Source: Laspinema palackyanum D2c (GTDB lineage: Bacteria; Cyanobacteriota; Cyanobacteriia; Cyanobacteriales; Laspinemataceae). Taken from it: DNA of 64,000 nt. Below the pieces are notes generated by a model. The model made no database searches. It was given only the letters and a program-made list of their open reading frames with translations, and was not told where the DNA came from. The position numbers and the translations under genes are program-made. The first letter of the stretch is position 1. Each line of letters starts with the position of its first letter. Positions 40,223 through 48,821 of this stretch are shown here, piece after piece. The DNA lies in contig NZ_JAMXFD010000004.1 of the NCBI RefSeq assembly GCF_025370875.1, positions 94,835-158,834 on the forward strand, written 5' to 3'.

Positions 40223-40300
40223 CTGGTCATTGGTCATTGGTCATTTGTGGGTTGTCATTTGTCATTTGTAATCATCAATGACCAATGACCCACGACCCAT
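40223..40300. repeat. Short tandem repeat cluster GGTCATT
   Basis: The unit TGGTCAT(T) is repeated in direct orientation (TGGTCATTGGTCATTGG) and then TGTCATT copies follow, with the inverted AATGACCAATGACC at the distal side, so the cluster can fold back on itself. It is related to the repeat at 22473-22523. Confidence 0.85.
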
Positions 40301-40302
40301 AA

Positions 40303-40620
40303 CAAAACTAAAAGGGTCTCGTCGGCGGCGACAAGACCCTTTTAATCGGTAAATTGACGAAATTAATTTTCAGATTGGTGTACTGTGAAGTTATCGATTA
40401 CTAAGGTTTACACACAACACGCAGTTAGTTTTCGGTGTTGGCATCCACTCAGTCTATACCAGACTCAAAGTTTTGGCTTCTAGTTCTAACTTTTCTTAGA
40501 CAGAAGCACCACCTTTTTGTTGGGATGCTCGCCGCTGCTTTACTACGGGCAGATTAGAGCGGGATGACGCAGAACTCTAATCTAAAAAACTTGTTTGGCG
40601 TTGAAGTTTTATTTCCTGCT
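40303..40620 (-). ncRNA. Candidate structured noncoding RNA (or structured 3' region)
   Basis: A gene-free stretch with several perfect helices: GCATCC (40441-40446)/GGATGC (40523-40528) enclosing AGTCT/AGACT (40451-40465) and GCTTCT...CTAA/TTAG...AGAAGC (40476-40507), plus AGATTAGAG (40551-40559)/CTCTAATCT (40575-40583). On the minus strand a TATAAAT box at 40629-40635 precedes it and the hairpin at 40310-40343 ends it, giving about 318 nt. I find no tRNA-like ends or tag frame, so it is not an evident tmRNA, and no RNase P core. It may instead be the long 3' region of the peptidoglycan-binding gene upstream. Strand and ends are inferred. Confidence 0.4.
40310..40345. terminator. Bidirectional hairpin terminator
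   Basis: AAAAGGGTCT pairs with AGACCCTTTT, and CGTCG/CGACA pairs within. It can end the aminotransferase transcript on the plus strand and, on the minus strand, it is followed by AGTTTTG and would end the candidate RNA from 40620. Confidence 0.8.
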
Positions 40621-40786
40621 CGCGTCATATTTATAAGTTACCACAAATTTTTCAGAGCGCAACCCTTTGTTTAACAAACTTTACAGAGATTTACGTCTTG
40701 CAATCTTTTCTGTTACATTTGTTAGTAATTCGCCCAAAATCTGCGTTTTGATAAGCATAATTACCTCAATAAACCCCTTCCGAAAG

Positions 40787-40809
40787 CCCTCGCCTTGCCC
40801 AGGCGAGGG
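40787..40809 (-). terminator. Hairpin after peptidoglycan-binding gene
   Basis: The 9-bp perfect stem CCCTCGCCT/AGGCGAGGG lies 15 nt beyond the stop codon at 40824 on the minus strand. There is no strong U-tract, so termination may be partial. Confidence 0.55.
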
Positions 40810-40823
40810 AATCGGAGATCAAG

Positions 40824-41423
40824 TTAAGGAAACAAAATGGACCAAGTAGAAGGGCCGACGATGCCATCGGGTTCTAAATTGTAGCGGCTTTGCAATGCTC
40901 GCACAGAAGCATCGGTTCGAGGACCAAAGACGCCGGTGGGGGAGCCTTCAAAAAAGCCCATTTGATTGAGACGCTGTTGGAGTTGCGCTACCCAATCGCT
41001 TTCCATGCCTTGTCGCAGGATGGGACGGGAGGATTGAATAAACGGAACGGACGCGGGATTACCAAAACCGGAGGCAACTGCGCCAGGAGAAGGCGGAAAG
41101 AGTCGATTCCAGGTTCCCTCTCCAACGATGCCATCGGGGGTTAACCCCGCTGCCTGCTGAAATGCAGCAACTCCTCGGACTGTGCCTTCGTTATAAATGC
41201 CATCCACGGGTCCAGTGTAAAATCCCATGAGTTTGAGGACCGCTTGCAGTTCTGTGACTTCTTGACCTCGGGTGCCCTGTTGCAAGGTCGATCGCTGCAC
41301 GAAAGGGGTCTGCTGGGCGATCGCTGCGATCGGCACAGAACTCAAAACCAGAGAGAAACTGCATACCATTACCTTGGCGGTGGACCGGATCCAGCTCATT
41401 GGATTAAATACGACCTCTGTCAA
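40824..41423 (-). CDS. Secreted protein with two peptidoglycan-binding domains
   Basis: 199 residues from TTG 41423, which has GGAGG about 9 nt upstream; ATG 41399 is an alternative that would still keep the signal peptide (residues about 17-35, cleaved after AIA). Two PG_binding_1 repeats follow: LQQGTRGQEVTELQAVLKLM ... DGIVGEGTWNRLFP and LRQGMESDWVAQLQQRLNQM ... DGIVGPSTWSILFP. No catalytic domain is present, so it should bind the wall or regulate a hydrolase rather than cut. Confidence 0.88.
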   Translation of the reverse strand: MTEVVFNPMSWIRSTAKVMVCSFSLVLSSVPIAAIAQQTPFVQRSTLQQGTRGQEVTELQAVLKLMGFYTGPVDGIYNEGTVRGVAAFQQAAGLTPDGIVGEGTWNRLFPPSPGAVASGFGNPASVPFIQSSRPILRQGMESDWVAQLQQRLNQMGFFEGSPTGVFGPRTDASVRALQSRYNLEPDGIVGPSTWSILFP

Positions 41424-41601
41424 TGTCTCTAGCCTCCTACTCGACGGACTTATTGCTGATTTTAGCCGTTGATCAGGGGGGAATTATAACGGTTTTCAGT
41501 GCCTGGGAGAAAAGGCCCAATCAGATGGGGTGGCATCCCCAAATTCTTGTCCGTATCTGGGAGATTAATAGGTAGCCCTGTCAAGGTGGCAGTCCTCAAG
41601 A

Positions 41602-41645
41602 GATAACCCCTAAAGGGGTTACTACAAACGTTTGTAGTGACTCCT
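41602..41645. repeat. Two-hairpin dispersed repeat, copy 2
   Basis: Contains AACCCCTAAAGGGGTT and the perfect 18-nt palindrome ACTACAAACGTTTGTAGT, then TGACTCCTTGATAGAGTCA. It is the partner of the copy at 10791-10836. Confidence 0.75.
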
Positions 41646-41688
41646 TGATAGAGTCATTTTAATGCAAGTCCGTTGACAGAGTTACAGA

Positions 41689-43005
41689 TTAATAGGCAAC
41701 GGATTCGCATAACGGCGCGATCGCCTCGGATGGTCCAACGAGCGAGACATAAGCTTGAGTCAGATACTGACTGGCTGCTTCCTGGGCCTCCCCTGGCGAA
41801 ATTCCGGCCACCTCTTCGGTGAAGCGCTTATCAAAATCAATCCCGAGACCCAAAATTTCATACCAGCCAAAGACTTGAGCGATTTGAGCGTTGGTTTGCT
41901 TGCCCAAAGCATATTGACCGAGGAGCTTATTTTTGGCCGATTGTAACTCCTCTTCACCCAGGGTGGTATTGCTCAGACGCTCCACTTCAGTTTGGAGACA
42001 TTTAAGAGCGATCGCTGTATTTTCATGAGCAGTCCCCATATAAACCACAAATGCCGCTTCCCGCAGACGAGTTGGGTAGAATGCGGAAACATCGTAGGCT
42101 AAACCCCGTTTTTCCCTCAGTTCCACAAATAACCGACTGGATAACCCATTTCCCAAATAGGTATTCAGTAACTTGAGGATGGCATAATCCCTCGGGTTGG
42201 GATTCAAGGGGTCATTTCCCAAGACTGAAGGACCCAAATACCCCGCCATCACGATGGACTGTTGAGTATCCTGGATGGAACTGAGAAAGCGGGGATTGGG
42301 TTTTAACCGGGGTAATTCCAAGGGGGGAACCGAAACAGAAGGGGCCTGCCAATCTCCAAAGATTGATTCAACCAATGCTGTTGCTTCTAAGGGGGAAATT
42401 CGACCCGTGAGACTAATGACGATGCGATCGGGGCGAAAATAGGTTTGATGATAGGTTTGTAAATCTTCCCGAGTCAACTGAGATACAGTCGCTTCCGTTC
42501 CCAGAACCGAACTAGCGTAGGGGTGATCCGGGTACATCGCTCGCCGCATCTGGTCATAACCAATGGTAAACGGTTGTTCCTGCTGAGAGCGAATTCCTTG
42601 CAGGGTCAGACGGCGTTCCAGTTCCACCTCAGACTCGGGAAAGGTGGGCGATCGCAACAGTTCAGAAGACAGCCGCAACAACTCCGGGAAATCCCCCGAA
42701 ACCGTCTTCAAACTCAGCAAAAAATAATCCGGCGTCGTATCCGTACTTAGGGTGGCCCCCACCGACTCCACCAATTCCGCAATTTCCAGGGACGATCGCC
42801 CTTCGGTCCCCTTCGTCAACACCGCCGACAGCAGATGCGACAATCCCGCTTGAGTTGGAGACTCCCAAGAACTCCCAGCATTGATAAAAATCCGGGCAGC
42901 AATGATATCAGCGGCGGGATTTTCCACGGCAATCACCACCATGCCATTCTTCAAAACCGTCCGATGGATTGTCTTCTGTAGCGATTGCGTCACGTTCTGT
43001 GTCAC
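41689..43005 (-). CDS. M16-family peptidase-like subunit lacking the zinc motif
   Basis: 438 residues with the M16 fold (NAGSSWESPTQAGLSHLLSAVLTKGTEGRS). At the place where active subunits have HxxEH this protein has SHLLSAV, so zinc binding is lost. The C-terminal half has the usual REKRGLAYDVSAFY. It should act with the active subunit encoded 51 nt upstream at 43057-44340, as in heterodimeric M16 enzymes (mitochondrial processing peptidase type), where the inactive partner helps substrate binding. Confidence 0.9.
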   Translation of the reverse strand: MTQNVTQSLQKTIHRTVLKNGMVVIAVENPAADIIAARIFINAGSSWESPTQAGLSHLLSAVLTKGTEGRSSLEIAELVESVGATLSTDTTPDYFLLSLKTVSGDFPELLRLSSELLRSPTFPESEVELERRLTLQGIRSQQEQPFTIGYDQMRRAMYPDHPYASSVLGTEATVSQLTREDLQTYHQTYFRPDRIVISLTGRISPLEATALVESIFGDWQAPSVSVPPLELPRLKPNPRFLSSIQDTQQSIVMAGYLGPSVLGNDPLNPNPRDYAILKLLNTYLGNGLSSRLFVELREKRGLAYDVSAFYPTRLREAAFVVYMGTAHENTAIALKCLQTEVERLSNTTLGEEELQSAKNKLLGQYALGKQTNAQIAQVFGWYEILGLGIDFDKRFTEEVAGISPGEAQEAASQYLTQAYVSLVGPSEAIAPLCESVAY

Positions 43006-43056
43006 GAAAATTAGGTTCCTTGTAGTCGTCTGAGGTCGATTAATCTGGGGTTTAAC

Positions 43057-44340
43057 TCAGTCCAGAGGTTTGAGTTCTGTAACTGCGTAATATTTCGGGC
43101 ATAAATAGTTATTCGCTACCCGTTGCAAGTCTGCCGCATTATAGGATTGAATGCAATCCGGATAGGCCACGGCTGCCGGGGCCTCGGCAATGGTTTGATA
43201 GTAACCATATAACCCAGCCAGTTGAGACGGGGTTTCCGTCGAAAAGGCATAATCATTACAGAGCAGGCGTTGAGCTCGGGCCAGTTCTGCCCCATTAATG
43301 GGTTGAGCCTGTAACTCATCGATGCGATCGAGAATCACATTTTCCACCAGATCCAGATGTTTTGGATCGAGCCATGCCCCAATTGTAAACAAGCTGGAAT
43401 CCCGTTGGAGGGAAAAATCGCTGCCGATGCCGTGAACCAGTCCCCGGATCTCCCGCAATTCTCGGACTAAACGGGAATTTCGCCCCTCTGCCAGGACTAC
43501 TGCCAGCAAGTCTAACCCATAAGCATCCTGCAACTGTTCCACCCCCGGTCCCGTCCAAGCTAGGGTTAACCTCGCCACTTCCAGACGAGGTAAGAACAGT
43601 TCCCGACGGCGAATTTCCGTCATGGGGGGTTCTGCTTCTTGTTTGAAATCCTGCCATTCCCCTGGGGTGGGAAAGCTGTTGAAGGCGTCCTGTACTAAGT
43701 CGAGGGTTTCGGCTAAGGTGACGTTGCCAACGATCGCCACTGTCATGTTTTCCGGTTGGTAGTGGCAGCGATGGAACATTCGCATTTCTTCAGGCGATCG
43801 CTCCATCAAAATCTCCGCCTCCCCAAATACCGGGCGTCGATACGGATGCTGGTGATAAATCGTCTCCATCATCGCTTGAAACCCTAGCCAATCCGGATTA
43901 TCTACGGATTGGCGAATTTCTTCCAGTACCACGTCCCGTTCCCGCAGAAACTCATCATCGGGAATTGCCGGATGCAGCAACAGATCCGCCAAAGCAGGCA
44001 GACTGTCTTTTAAATAGGGTGCGGCAACGGTAATGAAAAAGTGGGCATAGTCATGACTCGTGGCGGCATTGGTCATCCCACCCCGATTTTCAATCAGACA
44101 GTCAAAGGCACCCGGAGGCTGGTTGAGGGTGCCTTTGAAAATCATGTGTTCCAGGAAATGAGCCATTCCTGACCAGGTGTCAGGTTCACGGATTGCACCT
44201 GCTTTAACCCACACATCAACCACAACCACGGGTGTAGCACTGATATGTTGGTGAATCACGGTTAATCCATTTGCCAGCCTTACGATATTTCCTGGAAACT
44301 CCGATTTCTTGAGCAGTGCAGACAAACTTTTTAATCTCAA
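43057..44340 (-). CDS. M16-family zinc metallopeptidase, catalytic subunit
   Basis: 427 residues. The inverted zinc motif HxxEH is intact in MAHFLEHMIFKGT near residue 64, and the distal Glu is expected in the ERDVVLEEIRQSVDNP segment. The C-terminal half has RELREIRGLVHGIGSDF. It should cut peptides or signal/transit remnants in the cytoplasm. It forms an operon with the inactive partner downstream. Confidence 0.92.
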   Translation of the reverse strand: MRLKSLSALLKKSEFPGNIVRLANGLTVIHQHISATPVVVVDVWVKAGAIREPDTWSGMAHFLEHMIFKGTLNQPPGAFDCLIENRGGMTNAATSHDYAHFFITVAAPYLKDSLPALADLLLHPAIPDDEFLRERDVVLEEIRQSVDNPDWLGFQAMMETIYHQHPYRRPVFGEAEILMERSPEEMRMFHRCHYQPENMTVAIVGNVTLAETLDLVQDAFNSFPTPGEWQDFKQEAEPPMTEIRRRELFLPRLEVARLTLAWTGPGVEQLQDAYGLDLLAVVLAEGRNSRLVRELREIRGLVHGIGSDFSLQRDSSLFTIGAWLDPKHLDLVENVILDRIDELQAQPINGAELARAQRLLCNDYAFSTETPSQLAGLYGYYQTIAEAPAAVAYPDCIQSYNAADLQRVANNYLCPKYYAVTELKPLD

Positions 44341-45423
44341 ACCTGAATTTGGTGATAAATTATCTCATGCTAACGCTTCATTTCACACTATGCTGCATGA
44401 ATTGATACAGACTTTCTCTGGAACGGGCCAAAGGGGATAGGGGAGCTTTGAAAATTCTCTGAGGACTTACGCAATCTGTAACATCGAACCCTAAATGGAG
44501 AGGCATCAGGAGCGACTCGCCGCTACATTTAGGGTTTTCCCTCCAAAAATGCCTGAGTCCTGTCGCTGCAATTTCCTCTTTAGAGAGACCCCATCGAACA
44601 GGATAGGGGTCTGTGCTACCTTGCCCAGAGTCTGATGATGGTGGGTTGGATCTTCGTTCCACTTTCCTTTGCCTTTGCGTCTCAATTATTGGACGGTAAC
44701 CCCATTGAAACTCCAGGGGGTTCTCATCTCTTGCCTGATTTTTATCCGGATGGAATCATTTTCAGTCGGTGTTGTTTAGCAGCCGATTTACATCGGTTGG
44801 GGTGAGGAATTGCTGGAATTTCTACAAGCTGGAACTCGAAGGGTCACAGGAGCTAACCCTGCGCTTTAATCCTAGACTCTAACCTCGCGCGATCGCCTTG
44901 ACCTAGGTTAGTTCATCAAATTTCCCCTCTCACATTGTGTCCGTTGAGGGTTGGATTTAGATATTTGACCGTTTTAAACAAACTCTCGGGAAATTAGTGC
45001 TTTTTTAATTACTTAAAAAAATATTTTTTATTACTATTAAAAATTCCAGTTTATGAAAATAAGCTATAGGGATTGAGCTTGGGGAGAAAATCTCTCTTAG
45101 AAAAGATCGCCCTTGGATTGGGGGGGGTTACTTTTTCTTTTAATCCCCCAAAGAATATTTGGGTACCCGGATGGGTAACTGAGGCATTTTCGTATCCCTC
45201 TTTACAAACTTAGCGGGATGAGATTAGAAGCCAAGCAGATTGGGGCGAAATCAAAGCCAGAAGGATGGAAGAATAAAGAATAGGACGAATTTAAGTTGGA
45301 AATGTTCCGGATTTTAGAGCCTTAGAGATGAGAAGGTTCTACCTTAAATAATTTGAAAAACTAGCCGGATGTTTTGGGGAGATTGCGTAGAAAGAAATAA
45401 CAGTCAAAAAAAGGAATTTATCT
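44341..45423. other. Long noncoding stretch with a MITE-like copy
   Basis: About 1.1 kb without a credible gene. At 44458-44540 it has a diverged copy of the element at 37221-37293, starting TCTGAGGACTTACGCAA and ending in CGCTACATTTAGGG. The part from 44990 to 45340 is AT-rich with runs of A and T. Short frames on both strands show no coding character. Confidence 0.5.
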
Positions 45424-45600
45424 ATGAGCATCTACAAATGCTTGGTGTTATCTGGCCTGCTCTTATTAGGGATGAATGCCAACTTTTCAGGCAGTGAATA
45501 TTTTACTTCAAAAGAAAATAACTCCGATGCAAATGGCCAAATTGCCAGTGCTGATGTATCTCGTGGAACCGAACCGGATCATCGGGGAAGTGGAAGATAA
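45424..45600 (+). CDS. Possible small exported protein, 58 aa (or degraded gene)
   Basis: AAGGA lies 8 nt before ATG 45424. The first 25 residues (MSIYKCLVLSGLLLLGMNA) look like a signal peptide. The rest is polar, and the frame ends at 45600. A second frame, open from 45476 to 45829, continues with a more protein-like sequence (MAKLPVLMYLVEPNRIIGEV and on). The signal peptide in one frame and a longer extension in another is what a frameshifted gene would look like. I cannot decide between a true small protein and a broken longer one. Confidence 0.35.
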   Translation: MSIYKCLVLSGLLLLGMNANFSGSEYFTSKENNSDANGQIASADVSRGTEPDHRGSGR

Positions 45601-45829
45601 GAACTCAACCGATCGCCCCATTGACGATCGCGCTGATCGTTCCCCGGTCAAAATCTACACAGACCCGAACCGAAGCAAGTTTGAAGCCAAAAGTCCCTAT
45701 AGTCTATGGGGTTCGCGCTCATCCGTCAGCGCAACTGAGCCATTCATTCCAGGGTGCATCATGCCATTTTTCCGGTCATTCCCATTCCTGATGACAGAAG
45801 TCAGGACAGAAGTCAGGACAGCACTTTAA

Positions 45830-46205
45830 AGCTGATCCTGTTCAAGGAGCGATCGCCATCAAACCCGATGGAAGGCGATCGGGTCCAGAGAGAAAACCGT
45901 ACCTGATCAAGGTACTATCCGGTCGGAGTGTGGTGAGCGTTGGAACTAGAGAATTAATCCGTAGAATGAGCGTGAACTGCTCAAATAGACAGTGGAGGGC
46001 TAACCGAACGGTTTGCCCAATTTTCCATATTTAGGTCAAGGGTCTGAGGGACTGCAAAGCATCGCGATACATCAACTTGAGACATCAGAACCCGACACCA
46101 GAGCACTTTAAACCCACTCCGAGAGTAGAAACATCCAGAGAACCTGGGAGGATGCTTGCTGATTTAGGTAAAATTTAAGAAACGTAACGTAAACAGGCAA
46201 GCTAG
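45830..46205. other. Noncoding region upstream of clpP
   Basis: About 375 bases without a gene. The clpP promoter should be here. I see no strong operator or repeat. Confidence 0.4.
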
Positions 46206-46811
46206 ATGATCCCTACCGTAATCGAACAATCTGGGCGTGGTGAACGCGCCTTTGATATCTACTCCCGCCTCCTGCGCGATCGCATCGTCTTTTTGGGACA
46301 ACAGGTGGACGCAGACCTAGCGAACCTGATTGTTGCCCAGTTGCTGTTCCTAGAAGCTGAAGACGCCGAAAAAGATATCTACCTCTATATCAACTCCCCT
46401 GGTGGATCGGTGACGGCAGGCATGGGAATTTTCGACACCATGAACCACATCCGCCCCGATGTTTCTACGATATGTCTGGGATTAGCCGCCAGCATGGGTG
46501 CTTTCTTATTAAGTGCCGGTGCCAAAGGCAAGCGGATGAGCTTACCCCATTCGCGGATCATGATTCACCAACCCCTTGGAGGCGCTCAAGGGCAGGCGAC
46601 GGATATTGAAATCCAAGCCAAAGAAATTTTATACCACAAAAAACGCCTGAATACTTTGCTTGCGGAGCATACAGGCCAACCCCTTGAGCGGATTGAACAA
46701 GATACGGAACGGGACTTTTTCATGTCCGCCCAAGAGTCTGTGGACTACGGACTCATTGATCTGGTCATTGATCGCCGCCCCTCTGCCACCCGTCCGGTAG
46801 CGGTGAGTTAA
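46206..46811 (+). CDS. clpP: ATP-dependent Clp protease proteolytic subunit
   Basis: 201 residues, the full family length. The catalytic Ser is in [12 protein letters not shown] and the His in [11 protein letters not shown]; the Asp lies in the [11 protein letters not shown] region. The handle is [14 protein letters not shown]. It forms a tetradecameric chamber with ClpA/C/X chaperones and degrades unfolded or tagged proteins in the cytoplasm. Cyanobacteria have several clpP genes and I cannot say which one this is. No clpX or clpR is adjacent, unlike the usual clpP2-clpX pair. Confidence 0.95.
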   Translation: MIPTVIEQSGRGERAFDIYSRLLRDRIVFLGQQVDADLANLIVAQLLFLEAEDAEKDIYLYINSPGGSVTAGMGIFDTMNHIRPDVSTICLGLAASMGAFLLSAGAKGKRMSLPHSRIMIHQPLGGAQGQATDIEIQAKEILYHKKRLNTLLAEHTGQPLERIEQDTERDFFMSAQESVDYGLIDLVIDRRPSATRPVAVS

Positions 46812-46881
46812 ATCCCGGTTGAGTTCCCGGGGGAACAGACTTTTATCCCTCTGGGGACTCCTGGGACCTAACCTTAAATTT

Positions 46882-46915
46882 TTTGGCTCCCACCCTGCTC
46901 AGGGTGGGAGCCAAA
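46882..46915. terminator. Perfect hairpin terminator after clpP
   Basis: TTTGGCTCCCACCCT (46882-46896) pairs with AGGGTGGGAGCCAAA (46901-46915), 15 bp around GCTC. A T-run flanks the left arm, so it also works for the minus-strand gene ending at 47018. Confidence 0.8.
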
Positions 46916-47017
46916 GCTTACTCTTGTCAGGAGCCCAAAGGGGGCATTTGGAGAGTTAAAGTGGGAAAAAATCCCAGTTTTCTCCCCCTAACTCCTCAAA
47001 TCTTGGGGCTACAATGC

Positions 47018-47866
47018 CTAAGAAGGGCTGGGTTGGTTTTTGAGATACGTTAAGAAGTCGAACAATTGGTCTTCCGAGAGCAGAGAACGGGAAGGGACCC
47101 CATAGGTTTGTTTCAGATGGTTGCGCCCTTGGTCGTTGGTCCAACCTAGGCGTTTAATCTCAATGGTGGTTTGGGCGATCGCATCGGATAAATCCACTGA
47201 ACCCGATTGACTGGCGTTAGGAGGGGTCTGTGCGGAAGCTGGGGAAGTGGAACTCGGGACCCCGTAATCAGTTGGGAGACTGGACTGGGGTTCATCCCCG
47301 GATTGGTATCCAGAGAACGGATCAGCATCGGCCCGAGTGGGACTGTCTGGAAACCCAGAAGTTTCGGGTAAACTCTCGGGTGGGAATTCGCTCGGGGTAG
47401 AATGACTCGGCGAATATCCCCCGCCCGATAGCCATTGATCGGGAGTCGGACCGGACTTTTCAATCTCTGGGAATGCGGGGGCTGTTTCAGGAGGAGTCGA
47501 GAGTTGAGATTCGGGGAACCCGGGGGAACTCATGGGGGTTGAGGTGGGCCTAGCACGGGTTTTGCCTTGTCCCAAATGTAGGGTATTAAAAGCCGGAGCC
47601 GATGCCGGTGTAGTTACAGCAGAGTCTGATAAGTTGCGCGACGGGGTAGCCTCAGCCAGGGAGACCGATGTCCCTAAAACCGCGATCGCCCGAACTCGGG
47701 CGCGATCTTCGGCTTGTTCGACGGTCCGTTCTGCCGCCATCCCCGTCGCGAGAGTCACCCCATCCATTTGTACCAAGGTCCGCACCACATAGAGTCCTTG
47801 ATGAAGGGTGAGTAATTCAGAAATTAAGCTGGCGGTTGGATAGCGAGAGCGAAATTCAATCAACAT
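47018..47866 (-). CDS. Conserved hypothetical protein with disordered proline/serine-rich middle
   Basis: 282 residues from ATG 47866; a TTG seven codons earlier is less likely. The first 75 residues form a small folded domain (LIEFRSRYPTASLISELLTL, LVQMDGVTLATGMAAERTVEQAEDRARVRA), resembling the strand-strand-helix part of Rad52-type or dsRNA-binding-like folds. The middle (about 90-220) is rich in Pro, Ser and Gly and is likely disordered. The last 55 residues are a helical module (TTIEIKRLGWTNDQGRNHLK, LLSEDQLFDFLTYLKNQP) of the kind found at the C-terminus of some DNA-annealing proteins. A nucleic-acid role is possible but unproven. Confidence 0.7.
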   Translation of the reverse strand: MLIEFRSRYPTASLISELLTLHQGLYVVRTLVQMDGVTLATGMAAERTVEQAEDRARVRAIAVLGTSVSLAEATPSRNLSDSAVTTPASAPAFNTLHLGQGKTRARPTSTPMSSPGFPESQLSTPPETAPAFPEIEKSGPTPDQWLSGGGYSPSHSTPSEFPPESLPETSGFPDSPTRADADPFSGYQSGDEPQSSLPTDYGVPSSTSPASAQTPPNASQSGSVDLSDAIAQTTIEIKRLGWTNDQGRNHLKQTYGVPSRSLLSEDQLFDFLTYLKNQPSPS

Positions 47867-48821
47867 GATGGGTGAGGGTAGTATCAATACCGAACATTTT
47901 AAGGGAGCAGATTCAGCCCGGGGAATTTTAAGGGGATACTTGACATTTTAATGAGGGAAATTGGCTTCGGGGAATTTTAATGCCATTCAATGCTACAATG
48001 CCAGAAAACAGGTCACTTGTGAAAGACCCGAGGGCAAAAACCGCCGCCTTTGAGTCAAGCCCTCGCGATTGATCGCCAGAGATCGACGAAGAGGGCACCG
48101 ATCAATTGCCTAGGGAGAAAATCCAGAAACCATGCCGATCAAACAAGCAACCGCTCGTTTTTATGAGTTGGATATCTAACAGATACGGCAGCAACTCGTT
48201 AGAGTTTTCCAGTGTCTTTAGACTCTAACTCGGTTAAATCCCCAGGCATGGCAAGCCCGGTTGAGGGGGTTCTACACCTAACAACTGCCCCTTCGCTTTG
48301 GCTGGTGTCCCTTGGATATAGCGGGTTGATGAATCACCGGCTCCTCTGTCCGCGCATCTGGTCTGTGGTCTTGATTGTCGTTAGGGATGTAAGCGCGATC
48401 GCCCGATGATGCATTTCGCGTGGGTCAACCCTCCTGTTTTCCTGTGGAAGGAGTCCGTCAGTGACCCAAGCATTGGCCAACTGTTGGCTCGCATTGCTGG
48501 GAAACTGGACGCTGATGCTGAAAAAGTCGCACGATGCGCGTCGCTTTCCGATGCTGTAAGTTCTGATTCGGATGGGTCGATCGGGGAGTATGATACGATC
48601 ACGACCTCCGTTGAAAACTCACAGGGGATTGACGCGATGCAACTGTTTTGGCTTGAAAGTTGGCATCACTATAGCTTGTCTGAAGTCAACCGAGTTCAAT
48701 AAGGGGATATTCGTCATTTGCGTCACCTTTGAGGCTCGGCTGGATTGAGAACAAGCAGCAACACCAGACATTTGATGCCTGGAAAGAGAACCGAATGGAT
48801 AAAAGAAGGATCGATCTCTGA
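47867..48821. other. Long noncoding stretch upstream of the RNB gene
   Basis: About 950 bases. Only short frames are present; the longest plus-strand one (48406-48702, 98 codons) has no ribosome binding site and no recognisable sequence. Nothing repeated or structured stands out. It may contain a long 5' leader of the RNB-family gene. Confidence 0.4.

Noticed and set aside
40303..40620. tmRNA or RNase P RNA
   Set aside because: No tRNA-like ends, no T-arm sequence, no tag peptide frame, and no conserved RNase P core sequence on either strand.
48406..48702. 98-residue open frame upstream of the RNB gene
   Set aside because: No ribosome binding site, no recognisable motif and no clear coding character; probably chance.
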